64,000 nt of DNA from JAIOSF01 sp047159865. GTDB lineage: Bacteria > Campylobacterota > Campylobacteria > Campylobacterales > Arcobacteraceae. The notes beneath the pieces are model-generated. The model did no database searches and was not told the DNA's origin. It saw only the letters and a list, made by a program, of their open reading frames with translations. Below, piece after piece: positions 12,958 through 20,987 of the stretch (positions are counted from its first letter, which is position 1; every line of letters begins with the position of its first letter). The translations under genes and the position numbers were made by a program. The stretch spans positions 558,001 through 622,000 of the forward strand of contig NZ_AP038804.1 in assembly GCF_047159865.1 (NCBI RefSeq). Reading direction: 5' to 3'.

Positions 12958-13557
12958 CTAGCTAGCTACACTTACCATCGCTTCTCTTAAAAGTCTATCT
13001 TTAAATTTATACCCTTTTTGCATCACCATAACAATTTGTCCTGATTCTACATCTTCACTTGGAACTTGTTGTACAGCATTATGATAATCTGGATTAAACT
13101 CATCATACTCAACTTCAGTGATATCATGTTTTTCAAATGCTTTATTAAATGCTTTTACTGTAAGTTCAAAACCCTCTTTTAATTTTTCAACAAGAACTTC
13201 TGCTTCAATATCACCATTTGCACTTAACATAGCCATTTGCATAGCATCTATTGGAGCTAATAAATCTTTAGCAAATTTTTCACTTGCGTAATCAATTGCA
13301 TTGTACTTTTCTTTTTCAAGTCTTTTTTTAATATTTTCAAAATCAGCATGTGTTCTTAAAAACTTATCTTCTGCTTCTTTTGCTCTAGCTTCTGCATCTG
13401 CAACTTTTGCTTCCATTTTTGCTTTGAATTCTTCATCTAATGATGCGAATTTTTCCTCATCTGTTACTTCTGTTTTAGAAATTTCTTCAACCTCTACATT
13501 TTCTACTTCTTCAACTGTTTCAGTTTCAATGTTTTCTTTATTTTCTTCTGTACTCAT
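12958..13557 (-). CDS. grpE: Nucleotide exchange factor GrpE
   Basis: Releases ADP from DnaK. The 199 residues have a long acidic N-terminus, a coiled-coil region (around EEKFASLDEEFKAKMEAKVA), the FENIKKRLEKEK helix and the C-terminal beta domain with VPSEDVESGQIVMVMQKGYK. The frame extends further upstream into hrcA, but the ATG at 13557 (MSTEENKEN) is chosen, with AAGGA upstream and only one base between it and the hrcA stop. Tight spacing implies translational coupling with hrcA. Confidence 0.95.
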   Translation of the reverse strand: MSTEENKENIETETVEEVENVEVEEISKTEVTDEEKFASLDEEFKAKMEAKVADAEARAKEAEDKFLRTHADFENIKKRLEKEKYNAIDYASEKFAKDLLAPIDAMQMAMLSANGDIEAEVLVEKLKEGFELTVKAFNKAFEKHDITEVEYDEFNPDYHNAVQQVPSEDVESGQIVMVMQKGYKFKDRLLREAMVSVAS

Positions 13558-13558
13558 T

Positions 13559-14362
13559 TTATATAATTCCTTTGTAAAAATATTCGTAATCTTTGGATAA
13601 CTCACCAATTACTAACATTTTGAATTTTTTCTCATTTATTATTACTTCATGAACTATTCCAATATAACCATGTGGTAATATTTGGTTTAATCCTTCACTT
13701 CCATGAAAATATATATTAGGATCAATTCTATCCATTATATTTCCATTAAGAAATTTACTTATATCAATCTCATCCAAATCATAATCAACACAAAGTCGTA
13801 AAAACTCTTTTATATTTATTATTTCAAAATCTCTATTGAAAAGGTATTTCTCAAGTTCTACAAATAGTTCCGTTGCTCCAACTTGTTTTGCAATTTCCAA
13901 AACATTAAAAGCTTCCAAGTCACACATATCATTTAAAAATTTATCTAATGCATTGTTATATTTAATAGTAATTGAAAATGTACTAAATTCTAAAAGCAGA
14001 TAAAGATTTTCAATATTTAAAACTCTATGTAAAACCTCTATTTGCTGCTCTTTTAAAAAAACAGTCAGCCCAATCTCTTTAGCTTGTAAATTCAATCTAT
14101 TATAATTAACAATATCAAGTCTAATATTTAATCTACTTGACCAATATTCTTTTAATGCTTCAGTTGTAGGAGTTCTCCCACTACTTGCATGTTCTTGAGC
14201 AAGATAACCCTCATCTCCTAACTTTTTAAAGTATCCTCTAATAGTTGCAGGTGAATAAGCTATATCATACATAGATTTTAATTGTCCAGAACCAATTGGT
14301 TCTAAATGTTCAATATATGCTCTTATAATAGAATCCAATAAAAACTCTTTTTTATTAATCAT
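13559..14362 (-). CDS. hrcA: Heat-inducible transcription repressor HrcA
   Basis: Represses the heat-shock operon by binding CIRCE. The 267 residues begin with a winged-helix domain (LLDSIIRAYIEHLEPIGSGQ, then SPATIRGYFKKLGDEGYL and SSGRTPT), the classical HrcA N-terminus. The C-terminal part is shorter than in Bacillus HrcA but similar to the short epsilon-class proteins. First gene of the operon, with a consensus promoter and two CIRCE-like sites upstream. In relatives HspR may cooperate; no hspR is seen here. Confidence 0.95.
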   Translation of the reverse strand: MINKKEFLLDSIIRAYIEHLEPIGSGQLKSMYDIAYSPATIRGYFKKLGDEGYLAQEHASSGRTPTTEALKEYWSSRLNIRLDIVNYNRLNLQAKEIGLTVFLKEQQIEVLHRVLNIENLYLLLEFSTFSITIKYNNALDKFLNDMCDLEAFNVLEIAKQVGATELFVELEKYLFNRDFEIINIKEFLRLCVDYDLDEIDISKFLNGNIMDRIDPNIYFHGSEGLNQILPHGYIGIVHEVIINEKKFKMLVIGELSKDYEYFYKGII

Positions 14363-14382
14363 TGTATACCATTTTTCTTAAT

Positions 14383-14409
14383 TTGGCACTATAAATCTTT
14401 AAGTGCTAA
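14383..14409 (-). promoter_or_regulatory. CIRCE operator 1
   Basis: TTGGCACTA-N9-AAGTGCTAA on the plus strand, close to the consensus TTAGCACTC-N9-GAGTGCTAA with exact 9-9-9 spacing. It begins just after the -10 of the hrcA promoter and covers the expected transcription start, so bound HrcA would block initiation. Confidence 0.88.
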
Positions 14410-14413
14410 TAAA

Positions 14414-14442
14414 ATTATAGCAAATGAGTCTATAAATGTCAA
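14414..14442 (-). promoter_or_regulatory. hrcA-grpE-dnaK promoter
   Basis: On the minus strand TTGACA (14442-14437), 17-base spacer, TATAAT (14419-14414): perfect sigma-70 hexamers, sandwiched between two CIRCE-like elements. Confidence 0.88.
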
Positions 14443-14467
14443 GTATATTTTATAATTATTATATTTT

Positions 14468-14494
14468 TTAGCAGTTTTTAGAGTTAAGTGCTAA
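14468..14494 (-). promoter_or_regulatory. CIRCE-like operator 2
   Basis: TTAGCAGTT-N9-AAGTGCTAA with the same 9-9-9 geometry as operator 1, placed upstream of the -35. The right arm is identical to that of operator 1. Two operators suggest cooperative or looped repression. Confidence 0.72.
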
Positions 14495-14521
14495 TTTAGT
14501 ATTATTTTTTAAGGTAAGTAT

Positions 14522-14545
14522 AACTACTAAATTAATTTAGCAGTT
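14522..14545 (-). terminator. Hairpin downstream of yajQ
   Basis: On the minus strand AACTGCTAAA-TTAA-TTTAGTAGTT: 10 pairs with one G-U and a four-base loop, just after the yajQ stop. There is no clean T run, so this is a weak terminator candidate. Confidence 0.4.
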
Positions 14546-14554
14546 ATATTTTTA

Positions 14555-15061
14555 TTATCGAAAATTATCGAAAACTAATGGAGCTTTTAAGTCTTCTAAT
14601 GTTTTTAAATGTTTCATCACTTTTTGTAAATCATCAAGATTTTTTCCACTTACACGGATCTCTTCACCTTGATTTGTAGCTGTTACTTTAAGTTTCAAAT
14701 TTTTAATCTCTTTTTGAATAATTTTCGCTTCGTCTGCTTCAATAGTATCAACTATCTTATATGAAAATTTTCTATTATTTCCACTTGCATCTTCACTTTT
14801 TAATTCTTCAAGAGAATTTATAGATACACCTCGTTTGTTCATTTTAGAGATTAGAATATCTTTCATTGCATCAACTTTATTATCACTGTCGCTTAATAAA
14901 GTTAATACTTTTGCACCCATATTTAAATCAATCTCTTTTGTTAGACCCTTAAAATCGTAACGATTATCAACTTCTTTTTGGGCTTGAACAATGGCATTTT
15001 TCATCTCTTGCATATCTAACTTTGCAGATATATCAAAACTATGTTCTTTTGACTTTGCCAT
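14555..15061 (-). CDS. yajQ: YajQ family nucleotide-binding protein
   Basis: 168 residues, beginning HSFDISAKLDMQEMKNA, with NRYDFKG near residue 33 and the closing PLVFDNFR, all typical of the YajQ (UPF0234) family. Members bind nucleotides; a Xanthomonas homologue binds cyclic di-GMP and acts with a transcription factor. Whether this one does is not visible in sequence. It is downstream of the parvulin gene with nine bases between them, probably the same transcript. Confidence 0.93.
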   Translation of the reverse strand: MAKSKEHSFDISAKLDMQEMKNAIVQAQKEVDNRYDFKGLTKEIDLNMGAKVLTLLSDSDNKVDAMKDILISKMNKRGVSINSLEELKSEDASGNNRKFSYKIVDTIEADEAKIIQKEIKNLKLKVTATNQGEEIRVSGKNLDDLQKVMKHLKTLEDLKAPLVFDNFR

Positions 15062-15070
15062 AAAAGTTAC

Positions 15071-15355
15071 CTAGTCTTGTCTAGAAGTTACTTCTAATAA
15101 GTGGTATCCAAATTGTGTTTGAACTGGACCATGAACCACACCAACTTCATCGTTAAATACAACTTTATCAAATTCAGGAACCATAGCACCCTGACCAAAT
15201 GAACCTAAACTTCCACCTTCATTTCCAGATGGACATTGAGAGTATGATTGTGCTGCTTCTTCGAAAGTTGTATCTCCGTTTTCTATTTGTGTTTTCAAGT
15301 CTTTACAAACTTGTTCATCTTCTACTAATATATGTCTTGCTGTTGCTGTTGCCAT
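15071..15355 (-). CDS. Parvulin-type peptidyl-prolyl isomerase (PpiC-like)
   Basis: 94 residues forming one rotamase domain: ARHILVEDEQVCKDLK, FEEAAQSYSQCPSGNEGGSL, GSFGQGAMVPEFDKVVF and a closing TQFGYHLLEV. No signal peptide, so it is cytoplasmic, like E. coli PpiC. It catalyses cis-trans isomerisation of prolyl bonds. Cotranscribed with yajQ. Confidence 0.93.
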   Translation of the reverse strand: MATATARHILVEDEQVCKDLKTQIENGDTTFEEAAQSYSQCPSGNEGGSLGSFGQGAMVPEFDKVVFNDEVGVVHGPVQTQFGYHLLEVTSRQD

Positions 15356-15416
15356 TTCTTATCCTTTTTATTTTTGTACATTATACCTATTTAATATAAT
15401 ATTTTATTAAATATAA

Positions 15417-15803
15417 TTATTCACTTTTTGTTACTAATGATAAATTATGAAATGAATATTTCTGCAAAATATCCAAAACCTTTACAACTCTTTCGTATTG
15501 TACATCTTTATCAATTCTCACTATCACAGGTTTGCCATGTTCTATTGAATTTGAAAGTTGTTTATCAAAATTCTCAAAACTTACCTTTTGCCCTAAATAA
15601 GCTAAACTATTTGTTGAAAGTTCTACTGTTAATTGTTTTATTTCCACTTCTAATTCTTTTGCACTTGCATTTGGCAACTCTAAATTTAAGGCAAGTTCCT
15701 CTTTTTTAAATACAGAACTTACTATAAAAAATATTAATAATATAAAAACGATATCAATAAGTGGAGTAATATCTGGAGTTAATGGTGTTCTATTCTTTCT
15801 CAT
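15417..15803 (-). CDS. exbD: ExbD/TolR family biopolymer transporter
   Basis: 128 residues: a short cytoplasmic N-terminus, one membrane helix (residues 14-32) carrying Asp17 in PLIDIVFILLIFFIV, the proton-path residue of the family, then a periplasmic domain. With ExbB it forms the inner-membrane motor that energises TonB or Tol-Pal. It overlaps exbB by four bases. No tonB or tolA is nearby, so the partner cannot be told. Confidence 0.9.
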   Translation of the reverse strand: MRKNRTPLTPDITPLIDIVFILLIFFIVSSVFKKEELALNLELPNASAKELEVEIKQLTVELSTNSLAYLGQKVSFENFDKQLSNSIEHGKPVIVRIDKDVQYERVVKVLDILQKYSFHNLSLVTKSE

Positions 15804-16303
15804 TGAATTTTATCTAATACTACTTTTTCTAATTTTATTTCCATTTTATCTAAACTACCTATAAAATAGTTATATCCGATATAATGGGGAATAGCAACAA
15901 TAAGTCCAGCGACTGTTGTAATAAGAGCAATACTAATACCACTTGAAAAAACAGTAGGATCTCCCAAACCTAAATGGCTAATACTATCAAAAGAGTTTAA
16001 GATACCTATAACTGTACCCAATAAACCAATTAAAGGGGACAAAGAAGCAATAATTTTAATAGTATTTAATCCAACTTCGATATTATTTACTTTTAAAGCG
16101 ATGCTTGATTTAATTTGAGCTAATTCATAGTTTTGTGTTAATTTTAATTCACTGATAATTTCATTTGCAACTGTATTTATATTTTGATTTGTTATGAAAA
16201 AGACAAAACTTTTCCATAACATAATTGTAATCCCTATAATATTCATAAATATTAAAATATTAACAATAATTCCACCACGCTCAATGTAAATAAATAACTC
16301 CAT
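15800..16303 (-). CDS. exbB: ExbB/TolQ family proton channel protein, short form
   Basis: 167 residues, shorter than the usual 220-240. Three hydrophobic segments are visible; the MotA/TolQ/ExbB core is the stretch SLSPLIGLLGTVIGILNSFD through SGISIALITTVAGLIVAIP. Partner of the ExbD encoded just downstream. The cytoplasmic loop is reduced compared with E. coli ExbB. It lies four bases after dsbD, so dsbD-exbB-exbD is one transcript. Confidence 0.9.
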   Translation of the reverse strand: MELFIYIERGGIIVNILIFMNIIGITIMLWKSFVFFITNQNINTVANEIISELKLTQNYELAQIKSSIALKVNNIEVGLNTIKIIASLSPLIGLLGTVIGILNSFDSISHLGLGDPTVFSSGISIALITTVAGLIVAIPHYIGYNYFIGSLDKMEIKLEKVVLDKIQ

Positions 16304-16307
16304 ATTT

Positions 16308-18056
16308 TTACTTCAAATTTTCTAAAAAGTCTTCTGCATTTTTAAAGCCAATAATTCTTTGAGAAACTCTCTCTTTTCCATTTTCATAAAAAATCATAGC
16401 AGGTGGACCAAAAAGATTAAATTTTTTCATTAATTCTTTATCATTACTCGTATTTTTTGTTACATCTATTTTAACAAGTTGGTAAGATGAAAGTACTTCA
16501 AGAACTTTTGGATCTTTGAAAGTGATGTTGTCAAACTCTTTACAACTCACGCACCAAGTTGCCCAAAAATCAATCATCACAGGTTTTGAAGATTTTTTTA
16601 CAACATCTTCTAACTCTCTTATATTTGTTACATACAACCAATCAAGTTTATCTTTCTTGGCTACAGAGGCACCACCTTTAAAATTCTCTAATGGATCCAA
16701 AACATTGGTTGAACCACTTACTGCACCTGTAAAGACAATAACACCATAAATAAAAATAATAGTCGTGATAAGTTTTACAAGAATATTTTCAAATACTTTT
16801 AAATATATAGCTGTTCCTAATAATAGAAATGAACTTAAAAACATAAAAGCGATAGAAGGGATAATTCTTTCTAACATCCATAATGCAATAGCTAACATCA
16901 CTATTCCAAATATTTTTGTTACAGTTTCCATCCATCCACCAGGCTTTGGCATATATTTTCCAGCGCCTACTCCAATGGCAAGCAAAGGAAGTCCCATACC
17001 AATACTCATTACAAATAAAGCAGCTCCACCTAAAAATGCATCACCTGTTTGACCAATATACACTAAAGCTCCTGCTAAAGGTGGTGCTACACAAGGCCCT
17101 ACAATAAGTGCAGAAAAGAATCCCATCACAGCAACACCAGCTACTCCACCGCTTTTACTACTATTTTCACTTGTTTTATTTAATTTAGTTTGCCAACTTT
17201 GAGGTAGTCCTATCTCAAAATAACCAAACATTGAAAATGCTAAAAGTATAAAAATACCTGCAAAGATTGTTATAACTAAAGGATCTTGCAACATAGCTTG
17301 AAGATTTGCTCCAAATAAACCTGCTAGTACTCCTGCAATTGTATATGCTACACTCATAGATAGTACATATACAATTGATAAAAACAATCCTTTCGATGCA
17401 GACATTTTACCACCTTCTTTATTTGACTGTTGAACTATGATACTTGATAAAATAGGAATCATTGGAAAAATACAAGGAGTTAATGAGAGCAAAAGTCCAA
17501 ATCCAAAAAAAGTAGCCAATACAAGTATAATACTTCCGTCTTTTAAAGTTTGAGTAATTGTATCTGTTTCATTTGCTGACATATCAACTTTTTCAGTTTC
17601 TATTTCAATATTTTTAGTTGTTGTCTCTTTTTGTGTTTTCGTAGGATTTATACCATTATCAATTTTAATTGACTCTGTCATTGGAGAGTAACAAAGACCT
17701 GCTTTAGAACAACCTTGATAGTTAAATTGTAATTCAAAAGATTCTTTTCCAATTTTTTCTTCTATCAAACTATAAGGTACATCAATTTTCAAACCATCAA
17801 AATGAACAACAAAACCATCATAAGTCACAGGTTTTGGAAACTCTAGTTCTTTAGTTATGTCTATATTTTGTGGTACAATCAGTACTTGTAAAAATTCATC
17901 ATACAAATATATTGTTTTATCTAATTTAATATTTATTTCAAGACCTTTTTCAGCCTTTGTAATTGAGGTTTTAAACGCCTCACTTGGTTCTAGAAAATCA
18001 TTTTCATTTGCAAATAGTGATACTATAAACAATACTAATAATAAGATTTTTTTCAT
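16308..18056 (-). CDS. dsbD: Thiol:disulfide interchange protein DsbD
   Basis: Carries electrons from cytoplasmic thioredoxin to periplasmic thiols. The 582 residues have a signal peptide (1-17), an N-terminal domain with Cys116 and Cys122 (CSKAGLC), a polytopic membrane core with Cys195 (LTPCIFP) and Cys322 (VGPCVAPP), and a C-terminal thioredoxin domain with Cys503 and Cys506 (WCVSC). All three cysteine pairs of the relay are present, so it is a complete three-domain DsbD rather than a CcdA. It is followed by exbB-exbD. Confidence 0.96.
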   Translation of the reverse strand: MKKILLLVLFIVSLFANENDFLEPSEAFKTSITKAEKGLEINIKLDKTIYLYDEFLQVLIVPQNIDITKELEFPKPVTYDGFVVHFDGLKIDVPYSLIEEKIGKESFELQFNYQGCSKAGLCYSPMTESIKIDNGINPTKTQKETTTKNIEIETEKVDMSANETDTITQTLKDGSIILVLATFFGFGLLLSLTPCIFPMIPILSSIIVQQSNKEGGKMSASKGLFLSIVYVLSMSVAYTIAGVLAGLFGANLQAMLQDPLVITIFAGIFILLAFSMFGYFEIGLPQSWQTKLNKTSENSSKSGGVAGVAVMGFFSALIVGPCVAPPLAGALVYIGQTGDAFLGGAALFVMSIGMGLPLLAIGVGAGKYMPKPGGWMETVTKIFGIVMLAIALWMLERIIPSIAFMFLSSFLLLGTAIYLKVFENILVKLITTIIFIYGVIVFTGAVSGSTNVLDPLENFKGGASVAKKDKLDWLYVTNIRELEDVVKKSSKPVMIDFWATWCVSCKEFDNITFKDPKVLEVLSSYQLVKIDVTKNTSNDKELMKKFNLFGPPAMIFYENGKERVSQRIIGFKNAEDFLENLK

Positions 18057-18152
18057 CTGTTTACTCCAATAGAAATTTGGCTTTATGATAACAGATTTAG
18101 ATTAAGATTCTATGAATAGATAAGGGTAGTTTATTTAATTATTTTAGATACT

Positions 18153-18185
18153 CAAGTAAAGTGCATAAGATAAACACTTTACTTG
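18153..18185 (-). terminator. Perfect 11-bp hairpin downstream of the 70-residue protein gene
   Basis: CAAGTAAAGTG (18153-18163) pairs with CACTTTACTTG (18175-18185). It follows the stop of the minus-strand gene at 18196 but lacks a T run on that strand, so it may be an RNA-stabilising or weak terminating hairpin. Confidence 0.45.
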
Positions 18186-18195
18186 TAAAATTTTA

Positions 18196-18408
18196 TTATT
18201 TAGATTTTTCTAAAGCTGCAATTAGAGCATCAACATTTTCTTTTGGAATATGTACTTTCCATTCAGGTTCTTTACCTGTTAATGAAATACCAATACTTGT
18301 AACATCACCACTTCCTGCACCATAAGGTTCTGTTATATGAGAAACACTTATAACACCTTTTTTTGTATTTGCTAATGCGATTTTTTCTATTTCTGTTGTA
18401 GTTGACAT
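18196..18408 (-). CDS. Small conserved hypothetical protein
   Basis: 70 residues, not recognised. The sequence is soluble and balanced, with GVISVSHITEPYGAGSGDVT, then GISLTGKEPEWKVHIPKENV and a C-terminal helix VDALIAALEKSK. It looks like a compact alpha/beta domain. A ribosome site (AAAGGAAAC) precedes the ATG. It is a monocistronic gene between dsbD and rseP. No function proposed. Confidence 0.7.
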   Translation of the reverse strand: MSTTTEIEKIALANTKKGVISVSHITEPYGAGSGDVTSIGISLTGKEPEWKVHIPKENVDALIAALEKSK

Positions 18409-18504
18409 TTTGTTTCCTTTAATATTTATTTTAATGTATTAATGATACTCTTAATAGTATTAAATTCAATTAAAAAATAAGAAGTAAATTTTTCAAAAGA
18501 GATA

Positions 18505-19557
18505 TTACTGAAGTAATCTCATAATATCATTATAAACACCCAAAGACATAAGACCTAATAAAATTGCCCAACCAGCTGCTGTAAGTGCTATAAGTACCTT
18601 ATCACTTGGTTTTCTTTTTGTAATCATCTCATAAAGATTAAACATAATATGTCCACCATCAAGTGCCGGTATTGGTAAGAGATTTAAAACACCTAAATTC
18701 ACAGAAATCAAAGCCATAATAGTTAATAAAGCAACAAAACTAGACTGACTTGCATCAGATATCACTGTACCGATACTAATCACTCCACCTATTTCACTAC
18801 TAGGAACAATTCCTTGGATCAGTTTCTGTACTCCTAAAAATATCATTTTACTAGATTCTATTGTTTTATCATAAGCAAATGAGATAGATTCTAATGGCGA
18901 ATAAAAAATTGTTACAACTTTAGGCGCTGGTGCAATCCCTATCATCCTTTTTTTAATTTTTTCTTTAAATATATTTTCAGAATTACTCATTTTTGGAAAA
19001 ATCATAAATGATTTTACTTCATTATCTCTACTAACTGTAAAGTGTAGTGCTTTATTGGAGTCTTTAATAATATGACTTAAATCATCCCAAGTTTTGATCT
19101 CTTCATTATTGATTTTTAAAATTTTATCATTTTTCATCAAACCTGCTTTTTGTGCAGGTGAATTTTCTATCACTTTGCCAATAGTAGGTGAAAGATGATT
19201 ATTTCCTAATAGTCCTATCCCTATGTATAATACAAACGCCAATAAAAAATTTGCAAAAGGACCCGCTAATAAGATAAGTATTCTTTGAAATGGTGTTTTT
19301 ACATTGTAGCTATCACTATCATTATTTGCTAAGGCAGGATTTAAGTCCTCTTGACCTTTCATCTTTACATATCCACCTAAAGGTATCATAGAAAAAGACC
19401 ATTCTGTCCCTTTCCATTGCTTAGAGATTAATTTTTTTCCAAACCCTATAGAAAATACATATACTTTTACACCTAAAAGTCGTGCAACTGTAAAATGACC
19501 TAATTCATGAATGAAGACTAAGATTGATAATACAATCAGAAAAGTTATAAAACCCAA
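18505..19557 (-). CDS. rseP: Site-2 protease RseP (M50), TTG start
   Basis: Intramembrane zinc metalloprotease. The 350 residues have HELGH at 17-21 in the first membrane helix, one PDZ domain (around IGKVIENSPAQKAGLMKNDK) and the C-terminal NLLPIPALDGGH motif with the third zinc ligand. E. coli RseP has two PDZ domains; this one has a single PDZ, as in many non-gamma bacteria. The start is TTG: AAGGA lies six bases upstream, overlapping the pgsA stop. Last gene of fabL-pgsA-rseP. Confidence 0.94.
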   Translation of the reverse strand: MGFITFLIVLSILVFIHELGHFTVARLLGVKVYVFSIGFGKKLISKQWKGTEWSFSMIPLGGYVKMKGQEDLNPALANNDSDSYNVKTPFQRILILLAGPFANFLLAFVLYIGIGLLGNNHLSPTIGKVIENSPAQKAGLMKNDKILKINNEEIKTWDDLSHIIKDSNKALHFTVSRDNEVKSFMIFPKMSNSENIFKEKIKKRMIGIAPAPKVVTIFYSPLESISFAYDKTIESSKMIFLGVQKLIQGIVPSSEIGGVISIGTVISDASQSSFVALLTIMALISVNLGVLNLLPIPALDGGHIMFNLYEMITKRKPSDKVLIALTAAGWAILLGLMSLGVYNDIMRLLQ

Positions 19558-19566
19558 GTTTCTTCC

Positions 19567-20133
19567 TTATTTTAAATAGTCTCTTATATACTCATATCCT
19601 GAGTAAAGAGTAAGAAATACGGCAAACCACAAAAGCTCACTTGCATATGGCCAATTCATAATTAAAAAACCAATTGCAATCATCTGAACAACTGTTTTTA
19701 TTTTTCCTGCCATTGTTGAAGCTACTGATTTTCCTTCAGAAACTGCAACAACGCGAAGACCTGTAATAAAAAATTCTCTTGAAAGTATTAAAAATATAGC
19801 AAAAGCACTTACTCTATCCATCGCTAATAAACCAATGAAACCAGCCAAAACTAACATTTTATCGGCTAAAGGGTCTAAAATACTCCCAAGTTTTGTCATC
19901 TGATTCCAGCTTCTTGCAATGTAACCATCAAAAAAATCAGTTACAGAAGCTATCACAAAAATAAGCCCAGCAAAATAATCAAACCAGCTAGGATGCCATC
20001 CATCAAAAATAGGATTTGATTGATCTACCATAAACCACAACATCAAGGGAGCTAACAGAATTCTAAAAGCTGCTAAGATGTTCGGTAAATTTAAATTTTT
20101 TTCTTTTTGTTTTATAGTATTTTTTTCTGGCAT
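19567..20133 (-). CDS. pgsA: CDP-diacylglycerol-glycerol-3-phosphate phosphatidyltransferase
   Basis: Makes phosphatidylglycerol phosphate at the inner membrane. The CDP-alcohol phosphotransferase motif is complete: Asp66, Asp69-Gly70, Ala73-Arg74, Gly83, Asp87 and Asp91. The 188 residues have several membrane helices. The start overlaps the fabL stop by one base (TAATG). Grouping with fabL and rseP links phospholipid and fatty-acid synthesis with envelope proteolysis. Confidence 0.95.
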   Translation of the reverse strand: MPEKNTIKQKEKNLNLPNILAAFRILLAPLMLWFMVDQSNPIFDGWHPSWFDYFAGLIFVIASVTDFFDGYIARSWNQMTKLGSILDPLADKMLVLAGFIGLLAMDRVSAFAIFLILSREFFITGLRVVAVSEGKSVASTMAGKIKTVVQMIAIGFLIMNWPYASELLWFAVFLTLYSGYEYIRDYLK

Positions 20134-20903
20134 TATTTTTTGAAAGTTGTTCCACCATCAACAAGAAGTGTACTACCTGTAATCCAAGAAGCTTCATCAC
20201 TACATAAGAAATAACAAGCCGATGCTAAATCTTCTGGTTGTCCCATTCTACCTAATGGAGAAAGTTCAGCAGTTTTAGCAGCTACCTCTTCATAGTTTGT
20301 AAATGCTTTTAAAGCATCTGTATCAATTGGTCCACCTGAAACGGCATTTACTCTAATATTCATACTACCAAGTTCAGTTGCAGCATACCTTACCATCGCT
20401 TCAACTGCAGCTTTATTTGTACCGTGACCTGCATAGTTTTCTATATAAACTAAATTTCCAGTTGAGCTTAAAGATACCATTGCTCCACCACCATTTTTAT
20501 CCATTCTTTTTGCAGCTTGTTGTGAACAACAAACAAAAGCATCAACAGTAGCTGTATAAATATTATTTAAACCTCTTGGTTTAAGTTTCATATATTTACC
20601 ATATCCACCTACAACTGGTCTACCATATATCATCGCATTTGAAATAAAGTAATCGATAGTATCAAAGTCTTTATCAATCTCTAAAAAAAGCTCTTTTGCA
20701 GTTTCTGGCTCTAAAATATTGTATGGGTAATATTTAGCAGTAATACCATATTTTGATTCTAAATCAGCAGCTATCTCTTTTGCAATCTCTTCATTTGAGT
20801 TATATGTGAAAGCAATATTGATACCCTCTTTTGCAAATCGATAAGCACATGCTTTACCAATACCTTTAGTTGCTCCTGTAATTACCAGTGTTTTATTTGA
20901 CAT
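20133..20903 (-). CDS. fabL: Enoyl-ACP reductase, FabL-like
   Basis: A short-chain dehydrogenase of 256 residues with the NAD(P) motif TGATKGIG at 9-16. The catalytic Tyr and Lys are spaced Y-x6-K (YAGHGTNK), the spacing of enoyl-ACP reductases FabI/FabL and not the Y-x3-K of FabG. The following VNAVSGGPIDTDALKAF closely resembles Bacillus FabL as I remember it. It would reduce the enoyl-ACP double bond in fatty-acid elongation. First gene of fabL-pgsA-rseP. A FabG-like ketoreductase is less likely because of the spacing. Confidence 0.85.
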   Translation of the reverse strand: MSNKTLVITGATKGIGKACAYRFAKEGINIAFTYNSNEEIAKEIAADLESKYGITAKYYPYNILEPETAKELFLEIDKDFDTIDYFISNAMIYGRPVVGGYGKYMKLKPRGLNNIYTATVDAFVCCSQQAAKRMDKNGGGAMVSLSSTGNLVYIENYAGHGTNKAAVEAMVRYAATELGSMNIRVNAVSGGPIDTDALKAFTNYEEVAAKTAELSPLGRMGQPEDLASACYFLCSDEASWITGSTLLVDGGTTFKK

Positions 20904-20987
20904 TCTTATTCCTGTAGTGATATTAAATCTTGAATTTTTCGTATCATAGCTAAAATCAGTTTTTAGTTTGCTAAATTACTTTTTTTA

